Assembly (NCBI RefSeq): GCF_030815855.1
Contig: NZ_JAUSXG010000001.1
Location: forward strand, 4,340,001-4,404,000
Length of the DNA stretch: 64,000 nucleotides
Direction: 5' to 3'
Source: Variovorax paradoxus
GTDB lineage: Bacteria; Pseudomonadota; Gammaproteobacteria; Burkholderiales; Burkholderiaceae_C
The notes below the pieces were generated by a model. That model saw nothing but the letters and a program-made list of their open reading frames with translations, did no database searches and had not been told where the DNA came from. Every line of letters begins with the position of its first letter. The stretch's first letter is position 1. Both the position numbers and the translations under genes were made by a program. Below are positions 26,212 to 35,283 of the stretch, piece after piece.

Positions 26212-27177
26212 ATGCAGCAGCTTGGACGAACGGTGCACGCGTTCGTATTCGTCGGCGGCTGGGCGCTTCTGCTCGGCATGTGGAGTTGCGGCGGGGGCGG
26301 CGGGGGCGGAGGTGGGGGCGCTGTCTTGCCCATTGCGACCGTGGGCACTTCTCCGCGGCCAAGCGATGCGCCCGTCGCACCTCCACCTGATGCGCCAGTT
26401 GCACCGCCCCCTGCCGCGCCGCCCGCGCCCGAGGTGCCCGTTGAACCACCGGCGGCAACCAGCCGTGTCATCTCCGACACCATCGTTTCGGCCAAAACGG
26501 GCGCGACTTATCCGATCGATATCTACCTGCCCGCTTCCTACGACGGCGGTTCACCAGCGAGTTATCCGGTCATCTACGCGATGGACGGCGACGCGGTCTT
26601 CAATCCGCCCGGCACGCGCTTTTCGAACTTCAAGGACATTCTCGACACGCGCCGCACGCAGGCGATTCTGGTCGGCATCGGCGGCTCGTCTCGCCGCGAA
26701 GAAGACTATGCCTTGCCGGGAGCACGGGCGTACCACGACTTCCTGACGCTCGAGCTGGTGCCGTCCATCGAGGCGAGGTACCGCGCCGACGTGAACAAGC
26801 GCCTGCTCACCGGCCTGTCGCTGAGCGGGAGCATGGCCGGCATTGCGCTGTTTCTCGAAGGCGCGGCGGGCAACTTGACGTTCTCGCACTTCCTGTCGTT
26901 CGAAGGCGCGTACGACTATCAAGGGGCCGAGTACGACGACCTCGAGCAGCAGATGCACGACGCGCTCGGGGGCAGGCCCTTGCCTGCAACGCTCATTCTC
27001 ACGCGCTGCGACCACCCGGTCGAATGCAACGCCGGCCCGGTGAATTCGATATTCCAGCGGCTTGTAGGGCGCGTGTACCAGGGCCTGACGGTCGAAGAGA
27101 CCACCTACTCGACGAGCCACACCGGAACGGATATTCCTTCGTTCACCGACACGATCGCGAAGGTGTTTCCGCAGTAG
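26212..27177 (+). CDS. Exported alpha/beta hydrolase-fold esterase, probable lipoprotein
   Basis: The 321-residue product has a hydrophobic leader (FVFVGGWALLLGMWSC) ending at a Cys that could be lipidated, although WSC is a poor lipobox. A run of ten glycines and a Pro/Ala/Val repeat linker to ~residue 80 follow. The catalytic domain resembles IroE/COG2819 esterases: YPVIYAMDGDAVF, ILVGIGGSSRREEDY, and the nucleophile elbow TGLSLSGSMAGI. His is likely in STSHTGTD. Substrate is unknown. A ribosome-binding AAGGAG precedes the start. Confidence 0.82.
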   Translation: MQQLGRTVHAFVFVGGWALLLGMWSCGGGGGGGGGGAVLPIATVGTSPRPSDAPVAPPPDAPVAPPPAAPPAPEVPVEPPAATSRVISDTIVSAKTGATYPIDIYLPASYDGGSPASYPVIYAMDGDAVFNPPGTRFSNFKDILDTRRTQAILVGIGGSSRREEDYALPGARAYHDFLTLELVPSIEARYRADVNKRLLTGLSLSGSMAGIALFLEGAAGNLTFSHFLSFEGAYDYQGAEYDDLEQQMHDALGGRPLPATLILTRCDHPVECNAGPVNSIFQRLVGRVYQGLTVEETTYSTSHTGTDIPSFTDTIAKVFPQ

Positions 27178-27200
27178 CAGCCCCGGCGTTCCTTCTTCCG

Positions 27201-29569
27201 TCAGAAGCGGTCGGGCAGCCCCATGGCCGGGTCGCTGACCGAGTGCCGGCCCGTCTCGATGCGGCCGGCAAAGCGGCGGTAGAAAGACGCGTCGGCATCG
27301 CAGGTGACCACGAAGTCGTACCACTGGCCGCTGGCGTCCAGGCTCCAGCGCATGGCGGTGTCGCCGCCGCCTTTGACGCGAATGCGCCACGAGCCGTCGG
27401 GGTGGGTGCCGTAGACGCCGTTGTTGTTGTCGTCATCGTCGTTGCTGCCGCGGGGGCGGTCTTCATGGCGGCCCCTGCCGCCGGCCTGGTAGGCATCGGG
27501 GCGCGGATAGGCCTTGTTCGACTGCACGGTAAAGCGGCAATCGCGCCGGCCGTCGTTGCGCATTTCCAAAACGATGTCGCCGCGTCGCGTGTCGTAGCCG
27601 ACGCGAATTTCGGGTGCGGCCGCACCGCCGGCGCGCAGCCGGTTCAGGTCGCCCTTGAACTGGCGGTGAAAGCCGTTGGGGCCGAGCACCCACAGGTCGT
27701 AGAGGCCGGCGTTGTCGGTCATGGCGGACCAGTAGCCGTCGAGCTGCTTGCCGGGCTCGACCACGTAGCGGCGCGGCAGGCTGTCCGACAGGTGCAGCTT
27801 GTCGTAGACGTGGAACACGGCGGCGGCGCGGCCGGTGTTGGCAAACAGCAGCTGCACGCGGCCGTTGAGCGAATCGCTGCGCGCGCTGGTGTGCAGCTCG
27901 TAAGGCAAGGCGCGCGAGGGGCGCACGCCGGTGGCCTGCACCGGCAGGCCGGCGTCGATGGGCGGCACGATCTTGGGCAGCGCCTCCTGTGCGGCGGTGA
28001 GTGCGTCGGCTTCGGCCTTGCTCTTGCGTCCGGCGAGGGTGGGCAGAGGCTCGTCGTTGGGGCGCTCGAAGTTGAAGGCGGTGGTGAGATCGCCGCATAC
28101 GGCGCGGCGGTGCTTGCCGATCTGCGGCTCGGCCACGCCGAAGCACTTTTCCAGAAACATGAGCGTCGAGGTGTGGTCGCAGACTTGCGAGTTGACCCAG
28201 CCGCCGCGGCTCCACGGCGACACCACCCACATCGGCACGCGCGGGCCGGGTCCGTAGGGGCGGCCGTCCATGGCGGGCTGCTTGGGGGTGGCCGGCGTGT
28301 AGTTGTGATATTCGACGGCCACGTCGGCTTCGGCCATCGTGGTGCCGCCGGCCAGCGAGCCGTCGGGGTTGCGCGAGGGCACCGCGGGCGAAGGCAGGTG
28401 GTCGAAGAAGCCGTCGTTCTCGTCGAAGTTGATGAGCAGCACGGTCTTGCTCCACACCTCGGGGTTGGCGGTGAGCGCGTCCAGCACTTCCTGCACATAC
28501 CAGCCGCCCTTCGCCGGGCTCGACGGGCCGGGGTGCTCGCTGTAGGCCGATGGCGAAATGATCCACGACACCGCGGGCAAGGTGCCGTTGCGGATGTCTT
28601 CGCGGAAGGTTTCCAGAAAGCCTTGCGGCATGGTGTTGCCGAAGCCCTTGGCCAGCGGGCTGAGCGGGTCGTCGATGGCCGCGTCGTAGAACGGCCCCGC
28701 GGCAGTCACCGGCTGCGTGATGTCGGTGGCCGGCACATACACCGGGCGGCGGCCCTCGGGCATCTGCTCGATGGCGGTGCGCCAATGGCGAAAGCTCATC
28801 ATCTCGTTGCAGCCGAAGTTGTCGATCAGGCTCTGGTACACCTTCCATTTCACGCCGGCTTTCTCGAGCCGGTCGGCATAGGTGGTCCAGGTCCAGCCTT
28901 CGGTCGATGCGCCGATGTCGTTGCCGGCGTTGAACTGATTGTTCAGCACCGCCAGCTGCACCTTGCTGCCGTCGACGGGGCTGGTGCCGTTGGGGCCGTT
29001 GGTGCCGCTCCAATAGAACAACCGGTTCGCATGGTTCCGGTGTGCATGCCGCAGTGGTAGTGGTCGCACAGCGTGAAGGCCTCGGCCAGCGCACGCTGGA
29101 ACGGCACTTCGGCGGTGTCGTAGTAGCCCATCGACAGCAGGTTCTTGACGTCCGGCCACTTGTACATGCGGCCGTGGTCCCAGGCGGCCTGCGAGTCGGA
29201 CCAGCCGTGCGGCGTGCTGCCCGCTCGCTGCGCGTTGCCCTTGCTCTCGTCGAGACGGTAGGGCGTGTAGGTGCCGGGCGGCGATGTCTTGGTATAGGTC
29301 TGGTGAAAGATGGTCTTGCCGTTGGGCGCGGGCACGGCAAAGCGGTCGCCGTAGCCGCGCACGCCCTTGAAGGTGCCGAAGTAGCTGTCGAACGAGCGGT
29401 TCTCCTGCATCAGCAGCACGACGTGCTTCACGTCCTTGATGGTGCCGGTCTCGTGGTGCGCGGGAATGGCCAGTGCGCGGCGAATGCTGGGCGGAAAGGT
29501 GGCCAGCGTGGCGGCTGCAATGCCCGTGCCGGTGGCGCTTTGAAGAAACTTGCGACGTGTCGTGGTCAT
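27201..29569 (-). pseudogene. Phosphocholine-specific phospholipase C, frameshifted
   Basis: The gene begins with a twin-arginine signal (TTTRRKFLQSATGTG). The phosphoesterase motif HVVLLMQENRSFDSYFG and DHYHCGMHTGT follow in one frame. From about 29032 the homology continues only in another frame (ANRLFYWSGTNGPNG, NFDENDGFFDHLPSP, WVVSPWSRGGWVNS, then two C-terminal beta domains of the PLC type). One base is missing in the codon after HTGT. Family enzymes (PlcN/PC-PLC) hydrolyse phospholipid head groups outside the cell. Either the gene is inactivated or the assembly has a single-base error there. Confidence 0.87.
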
Positions 29570-29732
29570 GTCGTGTCGGTCTTTCTGCCGTGCAGGCATG
29601 CGTGTCCGAAGGCTCGTTGTCGAGGCGACTTCCAGCGTACGAAACAGCCGTGACGCCGCGATGTCGCCATGATGACGCCGCGCGCGGCAGCTTGCCAAGC
29701 GGCACACGCAGCGGTGCGAACCTTGGTATGCG

Positions 29733-30446
29733 TCAGCCGGGCCGGCGCCACCGGCCGGACTCGGGGCACACGACGGCCCGCTCGCCGTTCACCAGTACTT
29801 GCTCTTCATTCAGCTGCGGCGAGGTCGAGGAGTCGACGTCGAATACAACCCCAAGCGCGCGCGCTACGGAAGCATCTTCGATGGAAAGCTCCCAGGTCAG
29901 AAACACTTGCGTGCAGTCCTGTGCAGGTCCGAAGTCGGCCGCACTGAAGCTGCTGGCGCCGCGCCGAACCACAGCATGTGGCTGGCCGGTATCGAAGAGC
30001 AAGACCGTGCCCCGGGCCAGCGGAACGCGATGGCCCGAAAAAGCAAAGTGCACGTCGAGCCCCTTGTCCTCGCTCAGGAAGAGATTGCAGAACGCCGCGC
30101 CGCCGTATTGCGCGCCGTCGTGGTGGTACCTTGCGCCGCGGCAGGCCATGAGGGCGACGTCGCTCGAGGCAAGCACATCGGGCAGGCCCAGCGTGCGCGT
30201 CCACTCGGACACGGCCTGCACGCAACGTGAGTAGTCCGGCCAGCGCATGCGCGCTCGTGCCAGGGGCAACGGCTCGACATCGCCGGGCTCCAGGGCCAGG
30301 TGCGAAGAGACTTCGTGATCCCAATCGGCCGTGAGCCTTGCAGGCGGCACAGGCACGTCGACCGCGCCCGACAGCACGACATCGCTCACGCTGCGGCTGC
30401 GAATGGCGCCGCCGCTCCAGAAGCAGGAAGTCAGCAGGTCTCGCAC
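29733..30446 (-). CDS. Hypothetical protein with 2OG-oxygenase-like HxD...H pattern
   Basis: The ~237-residue product contains RYHHDGAQYGGAAFCNLFLS and, ~40 residues later, GTVLLFDTGQPHAVVRRG. The His-x-Asp then His arrangement is that of cupin-type Fe(II)/2-oxoglutarate oxygenases, but I cannot assign a family firmly. No signal peptide is seen. The start is uncertain: the frame is open far upstream into the sigma-factor gene, and I chose the GTG at 30446 as the first start downstream of that gene. It is in the same orientation as the sigma operon. Confidence 0.6.
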   Translation of the reverse strand: MRDLLTSCFWSGGAIRSRSVSDVVLSGAVDVPVPPARLTADWDHEVSSHLALEPGDVEPLPLARARMRWPDYSRCVQAVSEWTRTLGLPDVLASSDVALMACRGARYHHDGAQYGGAAFCNLFLSEDKGLDVHFAFSGHRVPLARGTVLLFDTGQPHAVVRRGASSFSAADFGPAQDCTQVFLTWELSIEDASVARALGVVFDVDSSTSPQLNEEQVLVNGERAVVCPESGRWRRPG

Positions 30447-30499
30447 GCGATGCGGTGAAGGGAGTGGCTCATCGGAGCAGTGTAGTGAGGCCGTGCGCG

Positions 30500-31417
30500 C
30501 TAGCCGAATTCGATGGCCGCCTCCTGCGCGATGTAGGGCACATAGCGGAAGTCGTGAATCGCGGTGATGCGGTCTTCCGACAGCGCAAGCTCGATGAAGT
30601 AGCTCGGCCGCGCGGCGCCCGGCGCTGAGAAAACCGCCAGCACCTCGCGGCCGTCGAGCCAGCCCGGCGCCAGGTGCCAGTCGGCCAGACGTGCGTAGTT
30701 GGTGAAATACATCGCCACCTCGCGGCGGCCCACCGCCTTGCGCCGCGACACGAGGTCGAGCCGTACCTCGTCGGCGAGCATCGCCCGAACGCCGTCCCAG
30801 TCGTGCGCGTTGAACAGGCTCGCATAGCGCAGCAGCGCCGGCTGAAACGCGCGCGCAGGCGGTCGGGCGGGCGCGGCTTCGGACGACAGCTGGCGCAGCT
30901 GCGCGCGTCCACGGTGCAGCGCGGCCTTGACGGCGGGCACGCTCAGGTCGAGCTCGCCGGCAATCTCGTCGAGCGAATGGTCGAGCACGTCTTTCAGAAT
31001 GACGCAGCCGCGTTGCGCCGGTGCGAGCTGCAGAAAACACGAGATGGCCGCGTTCACGGCCTGATGGCGTGCCAGTGCGTGGTCGGGCTCGAGCGCTTCG
31101 TCGGCCGCAAGGTCCGACGCGGCATCGATCGGCTCGGCCATGCGATGCGCATCGTGCCGCCAGCGGTCGATCGCCCGGTTGTGGGCAATGCGAAACAGCC
31201 ACGGGCGCAGCGGCGGCAGCTCTTTCTGTTCCGACAGCTGGTAGTAGGCGCGGGCCAGCGTGTCTTGCACCACGTCTTCCCCGTCGGCCACGGAGCCGGT
31301 CATGCGCGTGCAATAGCGATGCAGCTCGGGCCGCACATCGTCCACCAGCGCAAGGAACTGCCGGCGGGCCTCTTCCAGCGTGCCGAGAAGCGCTGCTTCA
31401 TTCGCCGAAGAATCCAT
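30500..31417 (-). CDS. ECF-type RNA polymerase sigma factor with C-terminal SnoaL-like domain
   Basis: The 305-residue protein has sigma region 2 (LVDDVRPELHRYCTRMTGS, GEDVVQDTLARAY, RPWLFRIAHNRAIDRWR). Region 4 follows (LAPAQRGCVILKDVLDHS, LDEIAGELDLSVPAVKAALHRGRAQL). A ~110-residue NTF2/SnoaL-like domain comes after a linker. That layout is typical of ECF41/SigJ-like sigma factors, whose C-terminal domain modulates activity in place of an anti-sigma factor. It overlaps the next upstream gene by 20 bp and lies in an apparent operon with the MFS exporter. Confidence 0.9.
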   Translation of the reverse strand: MDSSANEAALLGTLEEARRQFLALVDDVRPELHRYCTRMTGSVADGEDVVQDTLARAYYQLSEQKELPPLRPWLFRIAHNRAIDRWRHDAHRMAEPIDAASDLAADEALEPDHALARHQAVNAAISCFLQLAPAQRGCVILKDVLDHSLDEIAGELDLSVPAVKAALHRGRAQLRQLSSEAAPARPPARAFQPALLRYASLFNAHDWDGVRAMLADEVRLDLVSRRKAVGRREVAMYFTNYARLADWHLAPGWLDGREVLAVFSAPGAARPSYFIELALSEDRITAIHDFRYVPYIAQEAAIEFG

Positions 31418-31706
31418 AAGACCCGATCTCCTTCAGTTCCACGTTGACCGGCGGCACGTCGCAGCGCTCCCGGATTCCCGCGACGAATGCCTTGAAGGCG
31501 GGGAGCGCGGTCAATGCATCGCTGCCGCCGCTTTCGGCCCCATGGGAGACGAGATGAACAAAGCTCACGCCGTCTTCGAGCCGGAATGTAGCGTAGCGCA
31601 GGCCGGGCGGTTTGGCTTCGCGGAGCGCCTCGTACACCGCGCGGACGTAGCCCTCGTTCTCGGCGATGCGGTCGGCCTTGACCTTGTATTGCACCATGCG
31701 TTTCAT
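31398..31706 (-). CDS. Small dimeric alpha/beta-barrel-like protein
   Basis: The 102-residue product starts MKRMVQYKVKADRIAENEGYV and continues AVYEALREAKPPGLRYATFR, VSFVHLVSHGAE and a C-terminal strand. This is the pattern of small ferredoxin-like barrels related to ABM/YCII proteins that often accompany ECF41-type sigma factors. Its stop overlaps the sigma-factor start, indicating coupling. No catalytic residues can be named. Confidence 0.75.
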   Translation of the reverse strand: MKRMVQYKVKADRIAENEGYVRAVYEALREAKPPGLRYATFRLEDGVSFVHLVSHGAESGGSDALTALPAFKAFVAGIRERCDVPPVNVELKEIGSYGFFGE

Positions 31707-31721
31707 GATCGGAGTCCTTTC

Positions 31722-33146
31722 TCAGGCCGGGGCCTGAACAGTTTGCAGTTTGTGTTTCCTGGCGGGTAGCCAGCAGGCCGCAAGCGCGGCCAACACCGAA
31801 AGCGCAGAGCCGACACCCATCGCCCGCGCGAAACCATGGCTGAAGGCCTCTGGCGAGCCGAGGCTGCCGAATTGCGCAAACACTTCGACGAGCAGCGCAA
31901 TGCCGAACATGCCGCCGAGATAGCGGAACATGTTGAAGGTGCCCGAGGCCTTGCCGATCTCGACCGGCGCCACCGCGCTCAGCACGGCGTTCTGCGCCGC
32001 GGGCATGGCCATCGAGACACCGGCGCCGGCCACGATCAGCGGCGGCACGAGTTGGGCATAGGGAAGATCGGGCGCCGCAAGCAGCGCGATCCAGCCGCTG
32101 CCGATGGCCTGCAGCAGCACGCCGCACACGACCAGCGGGCGCTCGCCCCAGCGGTTCACCAGGCCACCGGCGAACGGCGCGACCACGAACAGCGTGGCCG
32201 TCCACGGCAGCAGGCGCAGCCCTGCGGCGAGCGGTCCGGCGCCCTGCGCCTGAAGGAACTGCGGCAGGAAGAACGCGGTGGCGTACATCGGCGCGTAGAA
32301 AAGAAAGCTCGCCGCAATACCCGCCGAGAAGGCGCGCGATCGGAACAGCCTGAGCGGCAACATGGGGTCTTGCGCCCGCTGCTCCCGCACGACGAAGCCG
32401 ATGGCCAGCAGCACGCAGGCCGCCAGCGCCCCGGCCACTTCGGCACTGGCCCAGCCAGCCTCGTGTCCGCGCGTCAACGCCCACACCGCGCCGAGGACAG
32501 CGCCGGTGGCAAGCAATACGCCGGCGAAGTCGAGCGCCGCGGCCGGTCCGCGGCTTTCGGGAATACGGCGTAGCACCAGCGGAATGACGATCAAGCCCAC
32601 GGGAATGTTGATCCAGAAGATCCACGGCCACGCGAGGCCCTGGGCCACCGCGCCGCCCGCGGCCGGCCCGACGATCAGGGCCAGCCCGGTGATGCTGCCG
32701 AAGATGCCAAGCGCCCTCGCCCGCATCTCCTTCGGAAAAGCGCCGCTCAATAGCGCCATGGCCAGCGGCATCGCCAACGCCGCGCCGACGCCTTGCAGGG
32801 CGCGCGCGGCAATCAGCCAGGCCGCGCTGCTCGCCAGTGCGCATCCGGCCGAGGCCAGCACGAAGATCGCCAGGCCCGCGGCCAGCATGCGCCGTCGCCC
32901 GAAGCGGTCGCCAAGCGCCGCGCCAGTCATCAGCAGCACGGCAAAGCTCAGGTTGTAGGCGTTGACGATCCACTCGAGCGCTTCGATCGGCGCGCCCAGG
33001 TCCAGCCGGATCGCGCTCAGCGCCGTCGTAACGACCAGGGCATCCAGCGCGATCATGAAAGACACCAGGGACGCGAGCGCGAGAACCCAGCGTCTTCGAG
33101 TGATTTCTTCAGGGGTCCCGTCAGGCAAAGGGGAGGTAGTGGCCAC
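31722..33146 (-). CDS. MFS drug exporter, DHA2 (EmrB/QacA-like) family
   Basis: The 474-residue protein has about 14 hydrophobic segments and the DHA2 signatures: LDALVVTTALSAIRLDLG in helix 1, LGDRFGRRRMLAAGL (motif A), and ALQGVGAALAMPLAMALL and GPAAGGAVAQGLAWPWIFWINIP (motif C region). It should export hydrophobic compounds by proton antiport. The GTG start at 33146 is supported by an AAGGA 6 bases upstream; the frame extends further upstream without a better start. It is the first gene of the unit MFS > barrel protein > sigma factor. Confidence 0.88.
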   Translation of the reverse strand: MATTSPLPDGTPEEITRRRWVLALASLVSFMIALDALVVTTALSAIRLDLGAPIEALEWIVNAYNLSFAVLLMTGAALGDRFGRRRMLAAGLAIFVLASAGCALASSAAWLIAARALQGVGAALAMPLAMALLSGAFPKEMRARALGIFGSITGLALIVGPAAGGAVAQGLAWPWIFWINIPVGLIVIPLVLRRIPESRGPAAALDFAGVLLATGAVLGAVWALTRGHEAGWASAEVAGALAACVLLAIGFVVREQRAQDPMLPLRLFRSRAFSAGIAASFLFYAPMYATAFFLPQFLQAQGAGPLAAGLRLLPWTATLFVVAPFAGGLVNRWGERPLVVCGVLLQAIGSGWIALLAAPDLPYAQLVPPLIVAGAGVSMAMPAAQNAVLSAVAPVEIGKASGTFNMFRYLGGMFGIALLVEVFAQFGSLGSPEAFSHGFARAMGVGSALSVLAALAACWLPARKHKLQTVQAPA

Positions 33147-33267
33147 AGTGGTTCCTTGGTCGCGGTACGTACATGCAACCAGGACGTTCGGGCTGGGCAA
33201 AAGGATCCGGTCCGCCGGATTTTTCTGCTCCGGAAGGCAGAATGCGGCCGAAGCCAGGAGCCCAGCC

Positions 33268-33507
33268 ATGCGCTATTTGTTCAACGTGTTCGGCCAGGTC
33301 ATGGCCATCGAAAGAGCCGAAGACCGGTGGAACAGCTTCTTGATGGGGCCGGACGGCAAGCGCCGCAAGGCCCAGCTCGCCATTCCGCCCGATGTTCCCC
33401 GCAGCGAGCTTGCTCAATATCTCTACGACATCTATCACGAGCATGCGACGCCGACGAACGGCGATGTCTTCGAGATTGGCGGGCCTTCACCGGCCGAGGA
33501 CGTGTGA
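33268..33507 (+). CDS. Conserved hypothetical protein (79 aa)
   Basis: The product starts MRYLFNVFGQVMAIERAEDRW and contains FLMGPDGKRRKAQLAIPPDV and LYDIYHEHATP. AGGAG lies 8 bases before the ATG. It has the look of a conserved small cytoplasmic protein of proteobacteria, but I cannot name the function. It is divergent from the MFS gene. Confidence 0.7.
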   Translation: MRYLFNVFGQVMAIERAEDRWNSFLMGPDGKRRKAQLAIPPDVPRSELAQYLYDIYHEHATPTNGDVFEIGGPSPAEDV

Positions 33508-33535
33508 GACGGCCGCCGACGCTGGCCGCCTCTCC

Positions 33536-34402
33536 CTAAGAACGCCGCCCCCGATGCACGAAATCGACGATCAGCTCCGCGCACGATGCGGCGTGAGTCT
33601 CGAGGAGCATGTGCGGGCCATCGAGAACATGCGCTTCCATGCGCGGCAGGTCCTGTAGCCAGGAGAGGATTTCGGCGCAGTCGAAGTAGCTGTCGTGCCG
33701 TCCCCACAGCATGAGCGCCGGGGGCTGATGTTCATGCAGGTATCGGCCGATATCCTCGAAGCGGGCGACGTAGCGGCCGTAGTCCTTGACCAAGGCACGT
33801 TGCAAGTCGAGGTGACCGGGCTGGCTCATCGTGCGCCAATCTTCGATCCAATTGTCCGCGGAGATGCGCGAGGCAATGTCGTCGGGTACGCCGCCGACAT
33901 ACTCGTTGCGCAGCCCCTCGAAGGTGAGATGGGCGGTAGCGGCGCGTTCGTTCTCTTTCGATGGCGCATGCCAGTAATCGATCGTGTCCTGCCATGCCGG
34001 ACCGAAGCCGGTGCGATGCGCGTTGGCGTTCTGGACGATCAGCCCCAGCACGCGGCTGGGATCGCGCATCGCCAGATCGAGCCCGACAGGCGCTCCAAAA
34101 TCGTGTAGGTAAAGATAGGCGCTGAGGACGCCAAGCTTTGCCAGCAGGCCTTCGATCAGATCGGTGAAGCGGACAAAGCTCGGGTCGGCAATGAGATCGG
34201 ATTGGCCGAAGCCTGGAAGATCCGGCGCGATCACGAAGCATGCTTGCGACAGGCGCGGGACGATGTTCCTGAAGGTACGCGATGAGCTCGGAAAACCATG
34301 CAGGAGCAAGACGGCCGGGTGGTTCGGGTTTCCGGCCACGACGGCGGAAATCTTGCAGCCCGCAATATCGAAGCTCTCTCGACGCGTTGGACCGGACTTC
34401 AT
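33536..34402 (-). CDS. Alpha/beta hydrolase of haloalkane dehalogenase/epoxide hydrolase type
   Basis: The 288-residue protein has the oxyanion-hole motif LLLHGFPSSSRTFRN, DLPGFGQSD, and a nucleophile elbow YLHDFGAPVGLDLA in which Asp replaces the usual Ser. The acid is likely in LMLWGRHDSYFD and the His in LDGPHMLLE. An Asp nucleophile is characteristic of haloalkane dehalogenases and epoxide hydrolases. A GxxHxxHW-type halide site was not obvious, so the reaction remains open. No signal peptide is seen, so it is probably cytoplasmic. Confidence 0.85.
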   Translation of the reverse strand: MKSGPTRRESFDIAGCKISAVVAGNPNHPAVLLLHGFPSSSRTFRNIVPRLSQACFVIAPDLPGFGQSDLIADPSFVRFTDLIEGLLAKLGVLSAYLYLHDFGAPVGLDLAMRDPSRVLGLIVQNANAHRTGFGPAWQDTIDYWHAPSKENERAATAHLTFEGLRNEYVGGVPDDIASRISADNWIEDWRTMSQPGHLDLQRALVKDYGRYVARFEDIGRYLHEHQPPALMLWGRHDSYFDCAEILSWLQDLPRMEAHVLDGPHMLLETHAASCAELIVDFVHRGRRS

Positions 34403-34482
34403 TTCGGTTCTCCCTATCTAGATACTAGACACGCGGTGGATCTAAAAATTCTAGCAACTGCGTTTGGCGCCAGAATGCGCGC

Positions 34483-34836
34483 ATGAGCCGCCACAACGAG
34501 ACGCAGGAAACTGCCGAACACATTCCTTTCGAGGAGTTCCGCAACGGACTGCCGCAGGGGCGTTTTCGCGTCATCGTCAACCCCGCGCTGGCGGTGCCTT
34601 TCGTGTCCCACCGCACGCATGCCACAACGCTCGCGCTCGCGCTCATCGGCCCGGGCATTGCGGCGGCGCTGGCCGGCTATCCGTGGATCGGCGGGCCGTT
34701 GGTGGTGGCCGGCATTCTGGTGCGGTGGTCCATCAAGACGCAGGCGCCGCGCATTCTGCTGCACCTGGCCACGCGCATGCCTTCGGTCTACGAGCAGGCC
34801 GGCGAGCACGGCGTGATGGAAGTGCGCCGCGCCTGA
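34483..34836 (+). CDS. Small membrane protein, unknown
   Basis: The 117-residue product has a polar N terminus (MSRHNETQETAEHIPFEEF). Two closely spaced hydrophobic stretches follow (TTLALALIGPGIAAALAGYP, IGGPLVVAGILVRW), with a basic/amphipathic C terminus. I do not recognise the family. It is divergent from the dehalogenase-like gene and separated by ~80 bp that should hold both promoters. Confidence 0.68.
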   Translation: MSRHNETQETAEHIPFEEFRNGLPQGRFRVIVNPALAVPFVSHRTHATTLALALIGPGIAAALAGYPWIGGPLVVAGILVRWSIKTQAPRILLHLATRMPSVYEQAGEHGVMEVRRA

Positions 34837-34871
34837 GGACGGCCGCAATAGGAACAGCGAACACCGCCTCA

Positions 34872-35255
34872 ATGCATAGCTATCGCAACCTTCTGCCCTT
34901 GTGCCTGCTCGTCTGGGCGACACATTGCCTTTCATCCTCGGGCATCGAGGACATGCGTTCCAACGACGTAGTACAAGGCTTGTACGAGATAAGGGAAGAA
35001 GCTCGCAAGTTCGTTGCGCAGGAGAACGCGAGAACTCACGGTGGGTGGGTGGCAAGCGACCCCAACCTGAAGATTTTCGTCCCCAGATGCGAAGTTCCCC
35101 TGACGGCGCGGTGGCACGAGATATGGTGGTTCGACCCCGTCAAAAGTGGAGAACTATCGCGGCGCAGCCGCCGCGTGATTGCGGTGGTCTGCACCCGAAC
35201 TGCGAGCTCTCCGAAAGAATGGTCCGTGCACGTCTCGGTGGATCAAGGCAAATAG
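34872..35255 (+). CDS. Exported hypothetical protein (127 aa)
   Basis: The product begins with a likely signal sequence (MHSYRNLLPLCLLVWATHCLS). Its Cys could be a lipidation site but the context is atypical. The mature part contains LKIFVPRCEVPLTARW, VIAVVCTRTASSP and WSVHVSVDQGK, suggesting a small beta-rich periplasmic protein with a disulfide. No family was recognised. It follows the membrane protein gene by 35 bp. Confidence 0.65.
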   Translation: MHSYRNLLPLCLLVWATHCLSSSGIEDMRSNDVVQGLYEIREEARKFVAQENARTHGGWVASDPNLKIFVPRCEVPLTARWHEIWWFDPVKSGELSRRSRRVIAVVCTRTASSPKEWSVHVSVDQGK

Positions 35256-35283
35256 CTCGAGCCGGTGCGCGAGCTGCCCAGCC

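Noticed and set aside
27024..29060. 678-codon plus-strand open frame opposite the phospholipase C gene
   Set aside because: It lacks recognisable domains and lies antisense to strong PLC homology, even allowing for the frameshift there.
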